From NCBI GenBank assembly GCA_964402505.1, contig CAYOCP010000005.1, positions 122,369-186,368 on the forward strand: DNA of 64,000 nt, in the 5' to 3' direction. Every line of letters starts with the position of its first letter. Positions within the stretch are counted from its first letter, which is position 1. The DNA is from SLRI01 sp964402505. Lineage in GTDB: Bacteria > Pseudomonadota > Alphaproteobacteria > Geminicoccales > Geminicoccaceae. Position numbers and translations under genes: made by a program. The notes beneath the pieces are model-generated. The model worked only from the letters and a program-made list of their open reading frames with translations. It did no database searches and was not told the DNA's origin. Shown here one piece after another: positions 45,324 through 53,523 of this stretch.

Positions 45324-46349
45324 ATGATCCCCCTCCGGATGATCGCCGCAACAGCCCTCATGATCGCGGCAACCGCATGCTGGACGGGCACCGTCTCGGC
45401 ACAGCCGGCGGACCCGCTGCCGTCCTGGAACGACGGCGCCACCAGGGAGGCGATCACGACCTTCGTCGAGGCGGTGACCACGGAGGGCGGGCCCGACTAC
45501 GTCGCACCCGCCGACCGGATCGCCACCTTCGACAATGACGGCACGCTCTGGCCGTCGCACCCGATCTACATCCAGCTCGCCTTCGCGCTCGACCGCGTGA
45601 GGACGCTGGCACCCGACCACCCCGAATGGAAGACGAAGCAGCCCTTCGCGGCGGTGCTCCAGAACGACATGAAGGCGCTCGGCGCGGCCGGCGAGAAGGG
45701 CGTTGCCGAGCTGGTCATGGCGACCCATGCCGGCATGACCACAACCGAGTTCGCCGAGATCGTCACCGACTGGTTCGCGACCGCGAAACATCCGCGCTTC
45801 GACCGGCTCTACACGGATCTCGCCTACCAGCCCATGCTCGAGCTCCTCGACTATCTTCGGGCCAACGGCTTCACCACCTACATCGTCTCCGGCGGCGGCG
45901 TCGAGTTCATGCGGCCGATCACGCAGCAGGTCTACGGCATCCCCGCCCCGCAGGTGGTCGGCTCGATGATCAAGACCGAGTTCGCGATGCAGGACGGCGA
46001 GCCCGTGCTGATCCGCAAGGCCGAGATCGGCTTTATCGACGACAAGAAGGGCAAGCCCGTCGCCATCAACGCGTTCATCGGCAAGCGCCCGATCGCCGCC
46101 TTCGGCAATTCCGCCGGCGACCGCGAGATGCTGGAATGGACCGCCGCCGGCGAGGGTGCCAGCCTCATGATGCTGGTCTTCCACGACGACGCGGAGCGCG
46201 AATACGCCTACGGCCCCGCCAACGGCCTGCCCGACACGAAGTTCGGCACCTTCCCGCAGGATCTGATGGACGAGGCGAAGAAAAGCGGCTGGAATGTGAT
46301 CAGCATGAAGGACGACTGGGCGACGATCTTTCAATCAGGCAACGAGTGA
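45324..46349 (+). CDS. Exported HAD-superfamily phosphatase-like protein
   Basis: 341 residues with a signal peptide (MIAATALMIAATACWTGTVSA). HAD motif I reads ATFDNDGTLWP (nucleophile Asp and D-x-D), motif II TYIVSGGGVEFM, motif III Lys in PVAINAFIGKRP, and motif IV FGNSAGDREML. It is probably a periplasmic phosphoserine-phosphatase-like enzyme. AAGGAAGGACC precedes the ATG. It lies 174 bases after the sulfatase and five bases ahead of the porin-like gene, consistent with a common transcript. Confidence 0.86.
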   Translation: MIPLRMIAATALMIAATACWTGTVSAQPADPLPSWNDGATREAITTFVEAVTTEGGPDYVAPADRIATFDNDGTLWPSHPIYIQLAFALDRVRTLAPDHPEWKTKQPFAAVLQNDMKALGAAGEKGVAELVMATHAGMTTTEFAEIVTDWFATAKHPRFDRLYTDLAYQPMLELLDYLRANGFTTYIVSGGGVEFMRPITQQVYGIPAPQVVGSMIKTEFAMQDGEPVLIRKAEIGFIDDKKGKPVAINAFIGKRPIAAFGNSAGDREMLEWTAAGEGASLMMLVFHDDAEREYAYGPANGLPDTKFGTFPQDLMDEAKKSGWNVISMKDDWATIFQSGNE

Positions 46350-46354
46350 TCCGC

Positions 46355-47164
46355 ATGACAGGGATCGTTCACCGGCACCTCGCCAGGAGCGCCCTGGCCG
46401 TAGGGCTCTGCCTTGCAGCGCCCGCGGCGACGCGCGCGGCGGACGAGCTCGTCTCGTACCAGTGGCAGTTCCAGCTCACGCCCTATTTCTAGGCGCTCGC
46501 GCTGGACGGAACGACCAGGATCAAGGGTATCGAGGCCGAGCCCGATGTGAGCTTCAGCGACATCTGGGACAACCTCGACTACGCGCTGATGCTCGAGGGC
46601 GAAGCCCGCAAGGGCCGCTTCGGCATCTATGCCAATGCCATCTATGCCGAACTGGGCGACACGCAGGGCTCCGGCGGCATCGACGTCAAGGCCGAGGCCA
46701 ACATCGCCTGGGCCGGAGCGGGCGGGTTCTACCGGCTCGGCCCGTGGACGGTGCTGCCCGATGCCGGCGCCCTCGCCCCGCAAGTCGCCGTCGATCCCTA
46801 TGCCGGCATCCGCTACACCTATATCGACGGGGAGCTGCGGGTCCGCAACGGCGGCCCGCAGGCTAGCCAGGACCACGACTGGATCGACCCGGTCGTCGGC
46901 CTGAGAACGATCTGGCGGATCGGGCCCGACTGGAGCGTGACGGCTCTGGGCGATATCGGCGGCTTCGGCGTTGGCTCCGACTTCACCTGGCAGGCCGCCG
47001 GCCTCCTGGGCTACCGCTTCGGCCTCTTCGGCAAGGACGATGCCAGAATCCAGGCCGTCTACCGGGCGCTCCACCAGGACTACTCGAACGGCAACGGAAA
47101 CGACGAGTTCAAGTGGGACATGACCCTGCACGGCCCCACCCTGGCCCTCTCGATCGACTTCTGA
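46355..47164 (+). pseudogene. Outer-membrane beta-barrel protein interrupted by an in-frame TAG
   Basis: Read from ATG 46355 the frame gives a signal peptide (ALAVGLCLAAPAATRA), then LVSYQWQFQLTPYF, a TAG at 46490-46492 (codon 46), and continues as ALALDGTTRIKG to the stop at 47164. Members of this beta-barrel family usually read PYFWAL at this point, so TGG (Trp) to TAG is the simplest explanation. The rest is intact, with alternating strands ending in LALSIDF and a terminal Phe, as expected of an outer-membrane barrel. A downstream GTG at 46547 could give only a signal-less fragment. Confidence 0.72.
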
Positions 47165-47189
47165 GCGGAGGTCGGCGCCGCCCGCGCCG

Positions 47190-47605
47190 TCACCAGCCGC
47201 CCCGGACCGAATCCAGATAGCGCCGCAGCCGCTCGAGATCGCCCATCCCCCGTCCTTCAGAAGCTCGACCGGCGCCCGCCCGCCGAGCTGCGCGTTGGTC
47301 CGGCGCATCCAGACATGGCCCTGCGCCGGCTCCCGGAAGATGAGGCGCAGCGCCTTGTGAATGCCGAGCACCAGCGACAGCCGGTCCGCGAGGTCCCGGT
47401 TGACCCGTCCATAGGCCCCCTCGCGCCACCGCCGGAAGGTCTTGGGCGAAATCCCGCCCAGGATGACCGCCGCCTCGCCGTCGCTCACCCTCCACCGGGC
47501 AGGAATGGCGCCGACCGTCCGCTGCATGGCCCGAATCTCGGCCACGCTGTAGCCGCTCGCCTCGATGGGCGAGCGCGGCGTGCGCTGTTCGACGAGCGGC
47601 TGCAT
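47190..47605 (-). pseudogene. Xre/MbcA/ParS-type antitoxin with a one-base frameshift near the C-terminus
   Basis: From ATG 47605 (or 47527) the frame reads an Xre-like helix-turn-helix region (GEAAVILGGISPKTFRRWREG) and the toxin-binding region LSLVLGIHKALRLIFREP, WMRRTNAQLGGRAPVELLKDG. The expected C-terminus MGDLERLRRYLDSVRGGW and stop (47192-47190) are in another frame; adding one G to the GGGGG run at about 47247-47251 restores a full-length protein of about 138 residues. The family normally pairs with RES, ParT-like toxins, none of which is adjacent. The 47605 ATG is one base from the last CRISPR repeat. Confidence 0.72.
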
Positions 47606-47606
47606 G

Positions 47607-47787
47607 GGTGCAGCCGCCCTTCAGTGGGCGTGGTCGATGCAACGGTTCCGGAGGCACAGGTATTGCTCCCGTCGCTGCGGTGCAGTCGCCCTTCAGTGGG
47701 CGTGGTCGATGCAACCCGAGGGGACCAGCGGCGGCCAGGACAACTTGGCAGGTGCAGTCGCCCTTCAGTGGGCGTGGTCGATGCAAC
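47607..47787 (-). CRISPR. Type VI-A CRISPR mini-array: three 37-bp repeats, two 35-bp spacers
   Basis: Repeats lie at 47607-47643, 47679-47715 and 47751-47787; spacers at 47644-47678 and 47716-47750, both 35 bp. The repeats are identical apart from one base in the 47607 copy (C for T at 47614). On the minus strand the repeat contains GACCA-CGCCC-ACTGAA-GGGCG-ACTGCACC: a five-base-pair hairpin with an eight-base 3' handle, matching from memory the GACCAC...TGAAGGGG-ACT layout and ACTGAACC handle of Cas13a repeats. The variant copy is then at the leader-distal end, as is normal. Spacer targets are unknown. Confidence 0.92.
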
Positions 47788-48050
47788 TCACCTTCCAGAA
47801 CCGTCTGAGTCAACACGGTTTTTTTCGGCGTTTGCGCGAACGATCCGATCGCGCGCCAATCTGGCTCCTTTTTCCTCCGCGGGAAAGCGGCACGGCGCGA
47901 ATCAGCGTTATGCATCAAGGCCTTGGCCTTTGCGCGAAGGATCGCCGGCCGCTGCCACGGGCCGCGCGCGCCCATCATGCATCGTCGCGGCATTGCGAGG
48001 TATGCCTGCCGCGTCCTTTCGGCCATGCTCCAGGCGAGGGAGGCACGCCC
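47788..48050. promoter_or_regulatory. Array-cas13a intergenic region (probable array leader and divergent promoters)
   Basis: 263 bases without a supported gene. If the array is read on the minus strand, this holds its leader, with an A-rich stretch just ahead of the first repeat and a TTGACT (47813-47808, minus) whose matching -10 is poor. For cas13a it supplies GAGGGAGG (48036-48043), seven bases before the ATG. No convincing -35/-10 pair for cas13a was found. Confidence 0.5.
47797..47825 (+). terminator. Intrinsic-terminator-like hairpin between array and cas13a
   Basis: AACCGT (47799-47804), ten-base loop, ACGGTT (47815-47820), followed by a run of seven T from 47819 to 47825. It would stop plus-strand transcription arriving from the porin-like gene side before cas13a. 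It does not fit with a plus-strand crRNA leader, but alone it cannot settle array direction. Confidence 0.55.
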
Positions 48051-51000
48051 ATGCGAATCGTCAGGCCTTACGGCGAAAGTCTTGCTCCGGGCGCGGGGCA
48101 TGACCGGCTGCTCAAGCTGAAGCAGCGGCTGCACGACGAAATCGGCGACCCGCCGGAGCGCGCGATCCGGGCCTTTGCCGGCAGCCACGACGAGCTCGTC
48201 ATCGCCCAGTGGATCTCGACCATCGACAGGATCGCCACCAAGCCGCGCGGCCAGGGCAAGCCGACCGAAGCGCAGCGCGACCTGCGGGAACGGTTGGGAC
48301 AAGCCGCCTGGCGCCGCCTGGTCGAGCACGATCTGCTGCGGGGGCTGGCGAACGACAGGGAAGACTACTTGCGCGAGCTCTGGCGGTTCAAGATCCACCC
48401 CTATCCTGAGGGCGAGGCCGAGCCGCGCTTCAAAAACGGCAAGCCGCTGCCCGACCCCGACCCGCGGGGCCGCTGGCACGCGCGCTTCGTCTGCGACGCG
48501 GCGCCCGGCGCCATCGACGCCGACGCTGTCGCGGCGCGCATCCACGAGCATCTCCACGAGGCGGAATACCGGCTCGGCACGGAAAGCAAACGCGCGGGCG
48601 GCCGGATCGTGCGGCGGGCGGAGAGCATCGAGAAGAACGTCGCGTCCCTCGGCCAGGTGACCAAGGCGCCGCCCGGCTGGAGCGACGCTGATGTCGAGCA
48701 ATACCGGCGAACGGCGGGCGACGTCGCGGCCGCCATCAAGGCCGCCACCGAATCCCAGGAAACGGCGCATCGACGGGTGGGGACGGACACCGCCGCCGCG
48801 GTGCTCCATCCGGCCTTCGGCCGGCTCTTTCCCGGCAAGGGCATCGGGCAGGCCCTGGCCGAGGCGCCGGGGCTCGCCGCCCTGCACCTCGCGATCCGCG
48901 ACCTCTACCGGCGGCGCCTGAAGCGGCACAAGAAGGACCGCAAGGAGCACGGCGACCGGCGACGCCCCGTCTCGGCGACCCTGCCGGCGACGCTGGACGC
49001 GCTCGTGGCCCTCCTCGACCACGCCTCGGCCAATCGCGAGGTGGCGGCCCTGGTCCGGCTCGGCAAGGTCCTGCACTACGAGGCGGGGCGGCGATCCAGC
49101 GTCCCCGCCGGGCCGCCATCCCTCGACGAAGGCGATGCGCCCGCCCGCGTGCTGGAGCACTGGCCGGACGACGTGGCGGCGAGCGTCCTTTGGGGCAGCG
49201 CCGGCCAGGCGGCGATCAAGCGCAACGAGGCCTTCGTCAGGATCTGGCGCCACGCCCTCGCCCTCGCCGCCCAGACAGCGCGCGACTGGTCCGATCCGAC
49301 GGGGATGTTCGACGACGATGTGCTGTTGGCAAAGGGTATCAGGCACCTTCCAGGCGCTCTCGACCTCGGGCATCATGCGCGCAAGCTCTCCGTGCTGCTC
49401 GGCAGCCGGGCCGAGCTTTTTCTGGACAGGCGCGGCGACGATTTTCAGCGGCGGACGCTCGAGCTGGCGCTCGAGGGCTTGGCCCAGCTCCGGCACAACT
49501 CGTTCCATTTCAAGGGCCTCGGCGGCTTCGCCCAGGCACTCCAGTTGACGGCCTCGGACAAGAAGACCGGGCAGCCCGAGGTCACCGCCCAGGACGATCT
49601 CTGGACGGCGCTCCGCGCCCTCTGGTAAGCGGATCAGCAGGGGCGCGGCGAGCGGCTGGTCGACACGCTCGAGGCGGCGCATCTCGACCATTTCTTCGAG
49701 TGGCCGCACAACCAGCGGCTTATCGATGCGGTGGTGGAAGCGAAGCTGGCCGAGACCGCCGACGATCTGCCCCTGCCGCGCTTTCGGCGGCTGCTCGACC
49801 GCGCCGCCAACATCCGCGGCAGGAACGGCATCAACCTGCGGCTGCCGCCGCCGGTCAATCGCCAGAAGATCGAGGAATCGCCGGCGCTTCACGCGCGATA
49901 TGTCGGGCTCAAGCTGCTCTACGAGCATCCGTTCCGGCAATGGCTGGCCGCTCTCGACCGCGCCACGGTCAACCAATGGATCGATCGGGCCGTCCTCCGC
50001 GCCGAGACGGCGGCCAAGGACCTGCACGGCGCGAAGGATGCCGACCGGCGGCAGGTCATCACCGCCAGGGCGAAGGGGCTGGGCAGGCTCGACGAGGGCG
50101 AGAGCCTGCACAGCTTCTGTTTGAGGCTGTCGCGCGAGACGGCGGCCGAGATGCGGGTGCAGCGCGGCTACGAGAGCGACGGCGAGCGGGCGAAGGAGCA
50201 GGCCGGCTTCATCGAGGAGCTGCTGATCGACGTCCTCGCCCAGGGCTTCGACCGCTATCTGAAAGAGCAGCGCTTCGGCTTCCTGGTCGATCTTCGCGCC
50301 GACGAGCCATTGCCCGACGCGCCGAAGGGCAAGCTGCTGCGACCGAAGCCGGACAACGGCGCGGCACCGAATTGGCAGCTCCTGCTCTACTTCCTCCTGC
50401 ACCTCGTCCCCGTGGACGATGTCGGGCGGCTGCTGCACCAGATCCGCAAGTGGAAGATCGTCGCCGGCAAGGCCATGAATCCGCCGGGCTCTGGCGGCGC
50501 CCCGGGCTCGGGTGACGCGGATGTCGGGCAGGTGGTGCGCACGCTCACCCTCTATCTCGACATGCACGACGCCAAGTTCACAGGTGACCAGGCGCTTTTG
50601 GTCCTGGGGCCCTTCAAATCGCTCTACGCGTCGCCCGAGACCTTCGATCGCGTCTTTCCGAAAAGTAGCGTCGATGACGACGAGCGGCTGCCGCGGCGGG
50701 GCCTGCGCGAGATCATGCGCTTCGGCCACCTGCCGCCGCTGCGGCATGTCTTCGACGCCCACAAGGTCGCGGACGAAATGGTCGATGCGGTTCTCGCGGC
50801 CGAGGAAGGGCCGGTCGCGGCGGCGCAACGCGAGCGCGAAACGCTGCACGAGACATGGGCGCGCGAGCGCGAGAAGTTCCGCGCCGATGACCTGCGGCGC
50901 TATGTCGAGGTCCTGGCGGAGGTGACGCGCCATCGCCATGCGGCGGCGCACGTCCGGCTCGTCGACCACGTCAGGCTGCACCGGCTGACGATGGCGGTGC

Positions 51001-51629
51001 TCGGCCGCCTCCTCGACTTCGCCGGCCTCCTCGAGCGCGACCTCTACTTCGCCATGCTGGCGCTCATGTATCGGAAGGGGATGTCGCCGAATGAGGCATT
51101 CAATAGAGGCGGCCGCAAGGCTCTCGGCCGAGGACAGATCATCGAGGCGCGGCGCAATCTGAAGGACCAAGCGATCGAGCAGGAGCTCGCTCGTCTGTTC
51201 GGTCCGCCCTATGGCCCGATCATCGACATCAGAAACGGTTTCGCGCACTTCAACATGCTGAACGTCAAGCGATCCGGCGGTGCTGCGATCGATCTCACGG
51301 CCGCGGTCAACGACGCCCGGCGGATGATGGCGCACGACCGCAAGCTGAAGAACGCCGTGGCGCAGTCGGTGATCGAGCTGGTCGAGCGCGAAGGCCTGGA
51401 GCTGAAATGGCGAATCGAGGCCAGCGGCGGCGAGCATCGTCTCGCCGGCGCCGAGGTCGGCGGCAGGCAGGCGAGGCATCTGGGCAAGACCGTGCTCCGC
51501 AAGAAAAACGGCGGAGGCAGGAAGGATCGCGGGCAGCCGGTCATGGAGAGCCTGCACGGCGACCACCTGGTCGCGATGGTGGCGATGCTCTTCGGTGGAG
51601 AGCCGATCCCTGCCAGAGCCGATCCCTGA
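48051..51629 (+). CDS. cas13a: Cas13a (type VI-A CRISPR RNA-guided RNase), with one in-frame TAA at codon 526
   Basis: The frame runs 1192 codons plus stop, broken only by TAA at 49626-49628. Both HEPN nuclease motifs are present: LRHNSFHF (R481, H486) and RNGFAHFNML (R1061, H1066). Blocks recalled from Rhodobacter capsulatus Cas13a recur in order: IAQWISTIDRI, SAGQAAIKRNEAFVRIW, LPRFRRLLDRA, ETAAEMRVQRGYESD, YFLLHLVPVDDVGRLLHQIRKW, DHVRLHRLTMAVLGRLLDFAG, ARRMMAHDRKLKNAV. The C-terminal S1-like tail of that protein is absent. ATG 48051 has GAGGGAGG seven bases ahead. The TAA would leave a 525-residue N-half with HEPN1 only, unless it is an error, read through, or the C-half restarts (GTG 49731). 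Confidence 0.93.
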
Positions 51630-51724
51630 TCGCGCACCCTGCCGCCTTTCGCCCCGCTCCGGTTGCCCTCCGTCCCCTCCAGCATCATACCCTCCTCGCA
51701 GCAGCAGCCACCAGGAGACCACCC

Positions 51725-52573
51725 ATGTCCGACCATCCAGCCATCGCCCCCGGCCGGGTCGCCGTCGTCACCGGGGCGGCGAGCGGGATCGGGCTGGCGG
51801 CGGCCGAGCGGTTCGCCGACCGGGGCATGAAGCTCGTGCTGGCCGATATCGACGGGGCCGCCCTGACCGCCGCGGCCGAAGCCTTGCGGGAGCGGACGGG
51901 ACGGCCGGCCGATATCCTCGCCGTGCCGACCGACGTCGGCGACCGGGCGGCCGTCGAGGCCCTGCGGGACCGTGCGTACGGCGCCTTCGACGAGGTGGCG
52001 GTCCTCATGAACAATGCCGGCCGCGAGGGCGGCGGCCAGCTCTTCGGTGATCCGGCACGCTGGCGGGCGATCCTCCAGACCAATCTCCAGGGCGTCCTCA
52101 ACGGCATTCAGGTCTTCGCGCCCCGGATGATCGAGGAGCAGAGGTCCGGCGCCATCGTCTCGACCGGCTCGAAGCAGGGCATCACCTGCCCGCCCGGCGA
52201 CACCGCCTACAACATCAGCAAGGCCGGCGTGAAGGTGGCGACCGAGGCCCTGGCGCACGAGCTCCGCAACATCCAGGATTGTCGGATCACGGCGCATCTC
52301 CTGATCCCGGGCTTCACCTTCACCGGCTTCACGCGCGTCCGGCACAAGGAGAAGCCGGCCGGCGCCTGGCTGCCGGAGCAGGTCGTCGACGAGCTTCTGG
52401 CCGGCATGGCGCGGAACGACTTCTACATCCTCTGCCCCGACAACGACGTCAGCCGCGAGCTCGACCAGAAGCGGATCCTCTGGGCCGCCATGGATATCAC
52501 GGCGAACCGTCCGCCGCTCTCGCGCTGGCATCCGGACTTCAAGGAGATGTTCGAGCGCTTCCTTCGGGAATGA
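51725..52573 (+). CDS. Short-chain dehydrogenase/reductase
   Basis: 282 residues, classical SDR. TGAASGIG cofactor motif, LADIDG (acidic residue after beta 2), NNAGREG, catalytic Ser in STGSKQG and YNISK (Tyr-x3-Lys). The C-terminus is adapted around FTGFTRVRHKEKPAGAW. GGAGACCACCC precedes the ATG. It starts 95 bases after cas13a and has no evident link to it; it converges with the nitrilase gene two bases apart. Substrate unknown. Confidence 0.9.
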   Translation: MSDHPAIAPGRVAVVTGAASGIGLAAAERFADRGMKLVLADIDGAALTAAAEALRERTGRPADILAVPTDVGDRAAVEALRDRAYGAFDEVAVLMNNAGREGGGQLFGDPARWRAILQTNLQGVLNGIQVFAPRMIEEQRSGAIVSTGSKQGITCPPGDTAYNISKAGVKVATEALAHELRNIQDCRITAHLLIPGFTFTGFTRVRHKEKPAGAWLPEQVVDELLAGMARNDFYILCPDNDVSRELDQKRILWAAMDITANRPPLSRWHPDFKEMFERFLRE

Positions 52574-52575
52574 CG

Positions 52576-53451
52576 TCAGATGCCGGCGTCGCGGCCGTCC
52601 AAGGTGAGGAGCGGCAGGTAGAGGTCCGGGCGGCGGTCGCGGAAGAGGCCCCAGGCCGCCCGGCTGCTGGCCAGCTCGTCGAGGTCGAAGGCGGCGGTGA
52701 CCAGGCCCGGCTCCTGGCCGAGCTCGGCCGCGATGCCACCCGTCGAGTCCGTGATGAACGAGCCGCCATAGAAGGTGACGGCGCAGCTCTCGCCCACCTC
52801 GCGGCCGATCCGGTTGGAGGCCACGACCGGCATGCAGTTGCTCGCCGCGTGGCCCTGCATCGCCCGGCGCCAGTGCTCGCGGCTGTCGAGCCGGGGATCC
52901 TGCGGCTCGCTGCCGATCGCGGTCGGGTAGAAGAGCAGCTCTGCCCCCATCACCGCCATCGCCCGGGCCGCCTCCGGGAACCACTGGTCCCAGCAGATGC
53001 CGACCCCGATGCAGCCGTGCTTCGTCTGCCAGACCCGAAACCCCGTGTCGCCCGGCGAGAAGTAGAACTTCTCCTGGTAGCCCGGCCCGTCCGGGATGTG
53101 GCTCTTGCGGTAGACGCCCATCACCCTGCCATCGGCGTCGATCATGGCGAGCGAGTTGAAGTAGGCGGCATTGGCCCGCTCGAAGAAACTCACGGGCAGC
53201 ACCACGCCGAGCTCGGCGGCGAGCCGGCTCATGCGGGCGAGCAGGGGATGACCCTCGAACGAATAGGCCAGCGCGAAATGCGCCGGCGACTGGTCCTTGC
53301 AGAAATAGACCGATTCGAAGAGCTCCTGCAGCAGGACGATCTGTGCGCCCGCGGCGGCCGCGCGCCGCACCAGGCTCTCCGCGCCGGCCAGATTGGCCGC
53401 CCGATCGAAGCCACAAGCCATCTGGGTGGCGGCGACGGTCACCTGACGCAT
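52576..53451 (-). CDS. aguB: Carbon-nitrogen hydrolase, N-carbamoylputrescine amidase-like
   Basis: 291 residues of the nitrilase superfamily. The catalytic triad is Glu in LLQELFESVYFC, Lys in YRKSHIPDGPGYQEKFYF and Cys in GVGICWDQWFPE; these neighbouring words are those of N-carbamoylputrescine amidase, which releases ammonia and CO2 to make putrescine. Further: ASNRIG and FYGGSFITDS. ATG 53451 starts MRQVTVAATQM. No agmatine deiminase gene is adjacent, so the symbol rests on motif similarity only. Confidence 0.87.
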   Translation of the reverse strand: MRQVTVAATQMACGFDRAANLAGAESLVRRAAAAGAQIVLLQELFESVYFCKDQSPAHFALAYSFEGHPLLARMSRLAAELGVVLPVSFFERANAAYFNSLAMIDADGRVMGVYRKSHIPDGPGYQEKFYFSPGDTGFRVWQTKHGCIGVGICWDQWFPEAARAMAVMGAELLFYPTAIGSEPQDPRLDSREHWRRAMQGHAASNCMPVVASNRIGREVGESCAVTFYGGSFITDSTGGIAAELGQEPGLVTAAFDLDELASSRAAWGLFRDRRPDLYLPLLTLDGRDAGI

Positions 53452-53523
53452 GCTTTCCCTCCGTCGGAAGCCGGGGACTATGCCGCCTCGGCCCGAGCTT
53501 GGCAAAAACGAAACACGCCGCCT

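Noticed and set aside
42477..46334. A 1285-codon minus-strand frame opposite the sulfatase and HAD genes
   Set aside because: Antisense shadow of the sulfatase and HAD proteins; the real minus-strand gene (TPR regulator) uses part of a different start.
47607..47787. Plus-strand direction for the crRNA, co-directional with cas13a
   Set aside because: The post-stem handle would be 13 bases and lacks the ACT-type end of type VI-A repeats; the minus-strand reading fits, though a plus-strand terminator hairpin leaves some doubt.
46490..49628. Stop-codon recoding (TAG/TAA read as amino acid) in this genome
   Set aside because: TAG, TAA and TGA all end intact genes throughout the window, so a genome-wide code change is not supported.
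47190..51722. A 1510-codon open frame on the minus strand across cas13a and the array
   Set aside because: It is antisense to the conserved Cas13a frame, has no recognisable domain, and is a product of high GC; only its last codons match the frameshifted antitoxin.
51725..52573. SDR gene as an accessory component of the Cas13a locus
   Set aside because: It is an ordinary metabolic SDR with its own ribosome-binding site; adjacency alone is not evidence of function.
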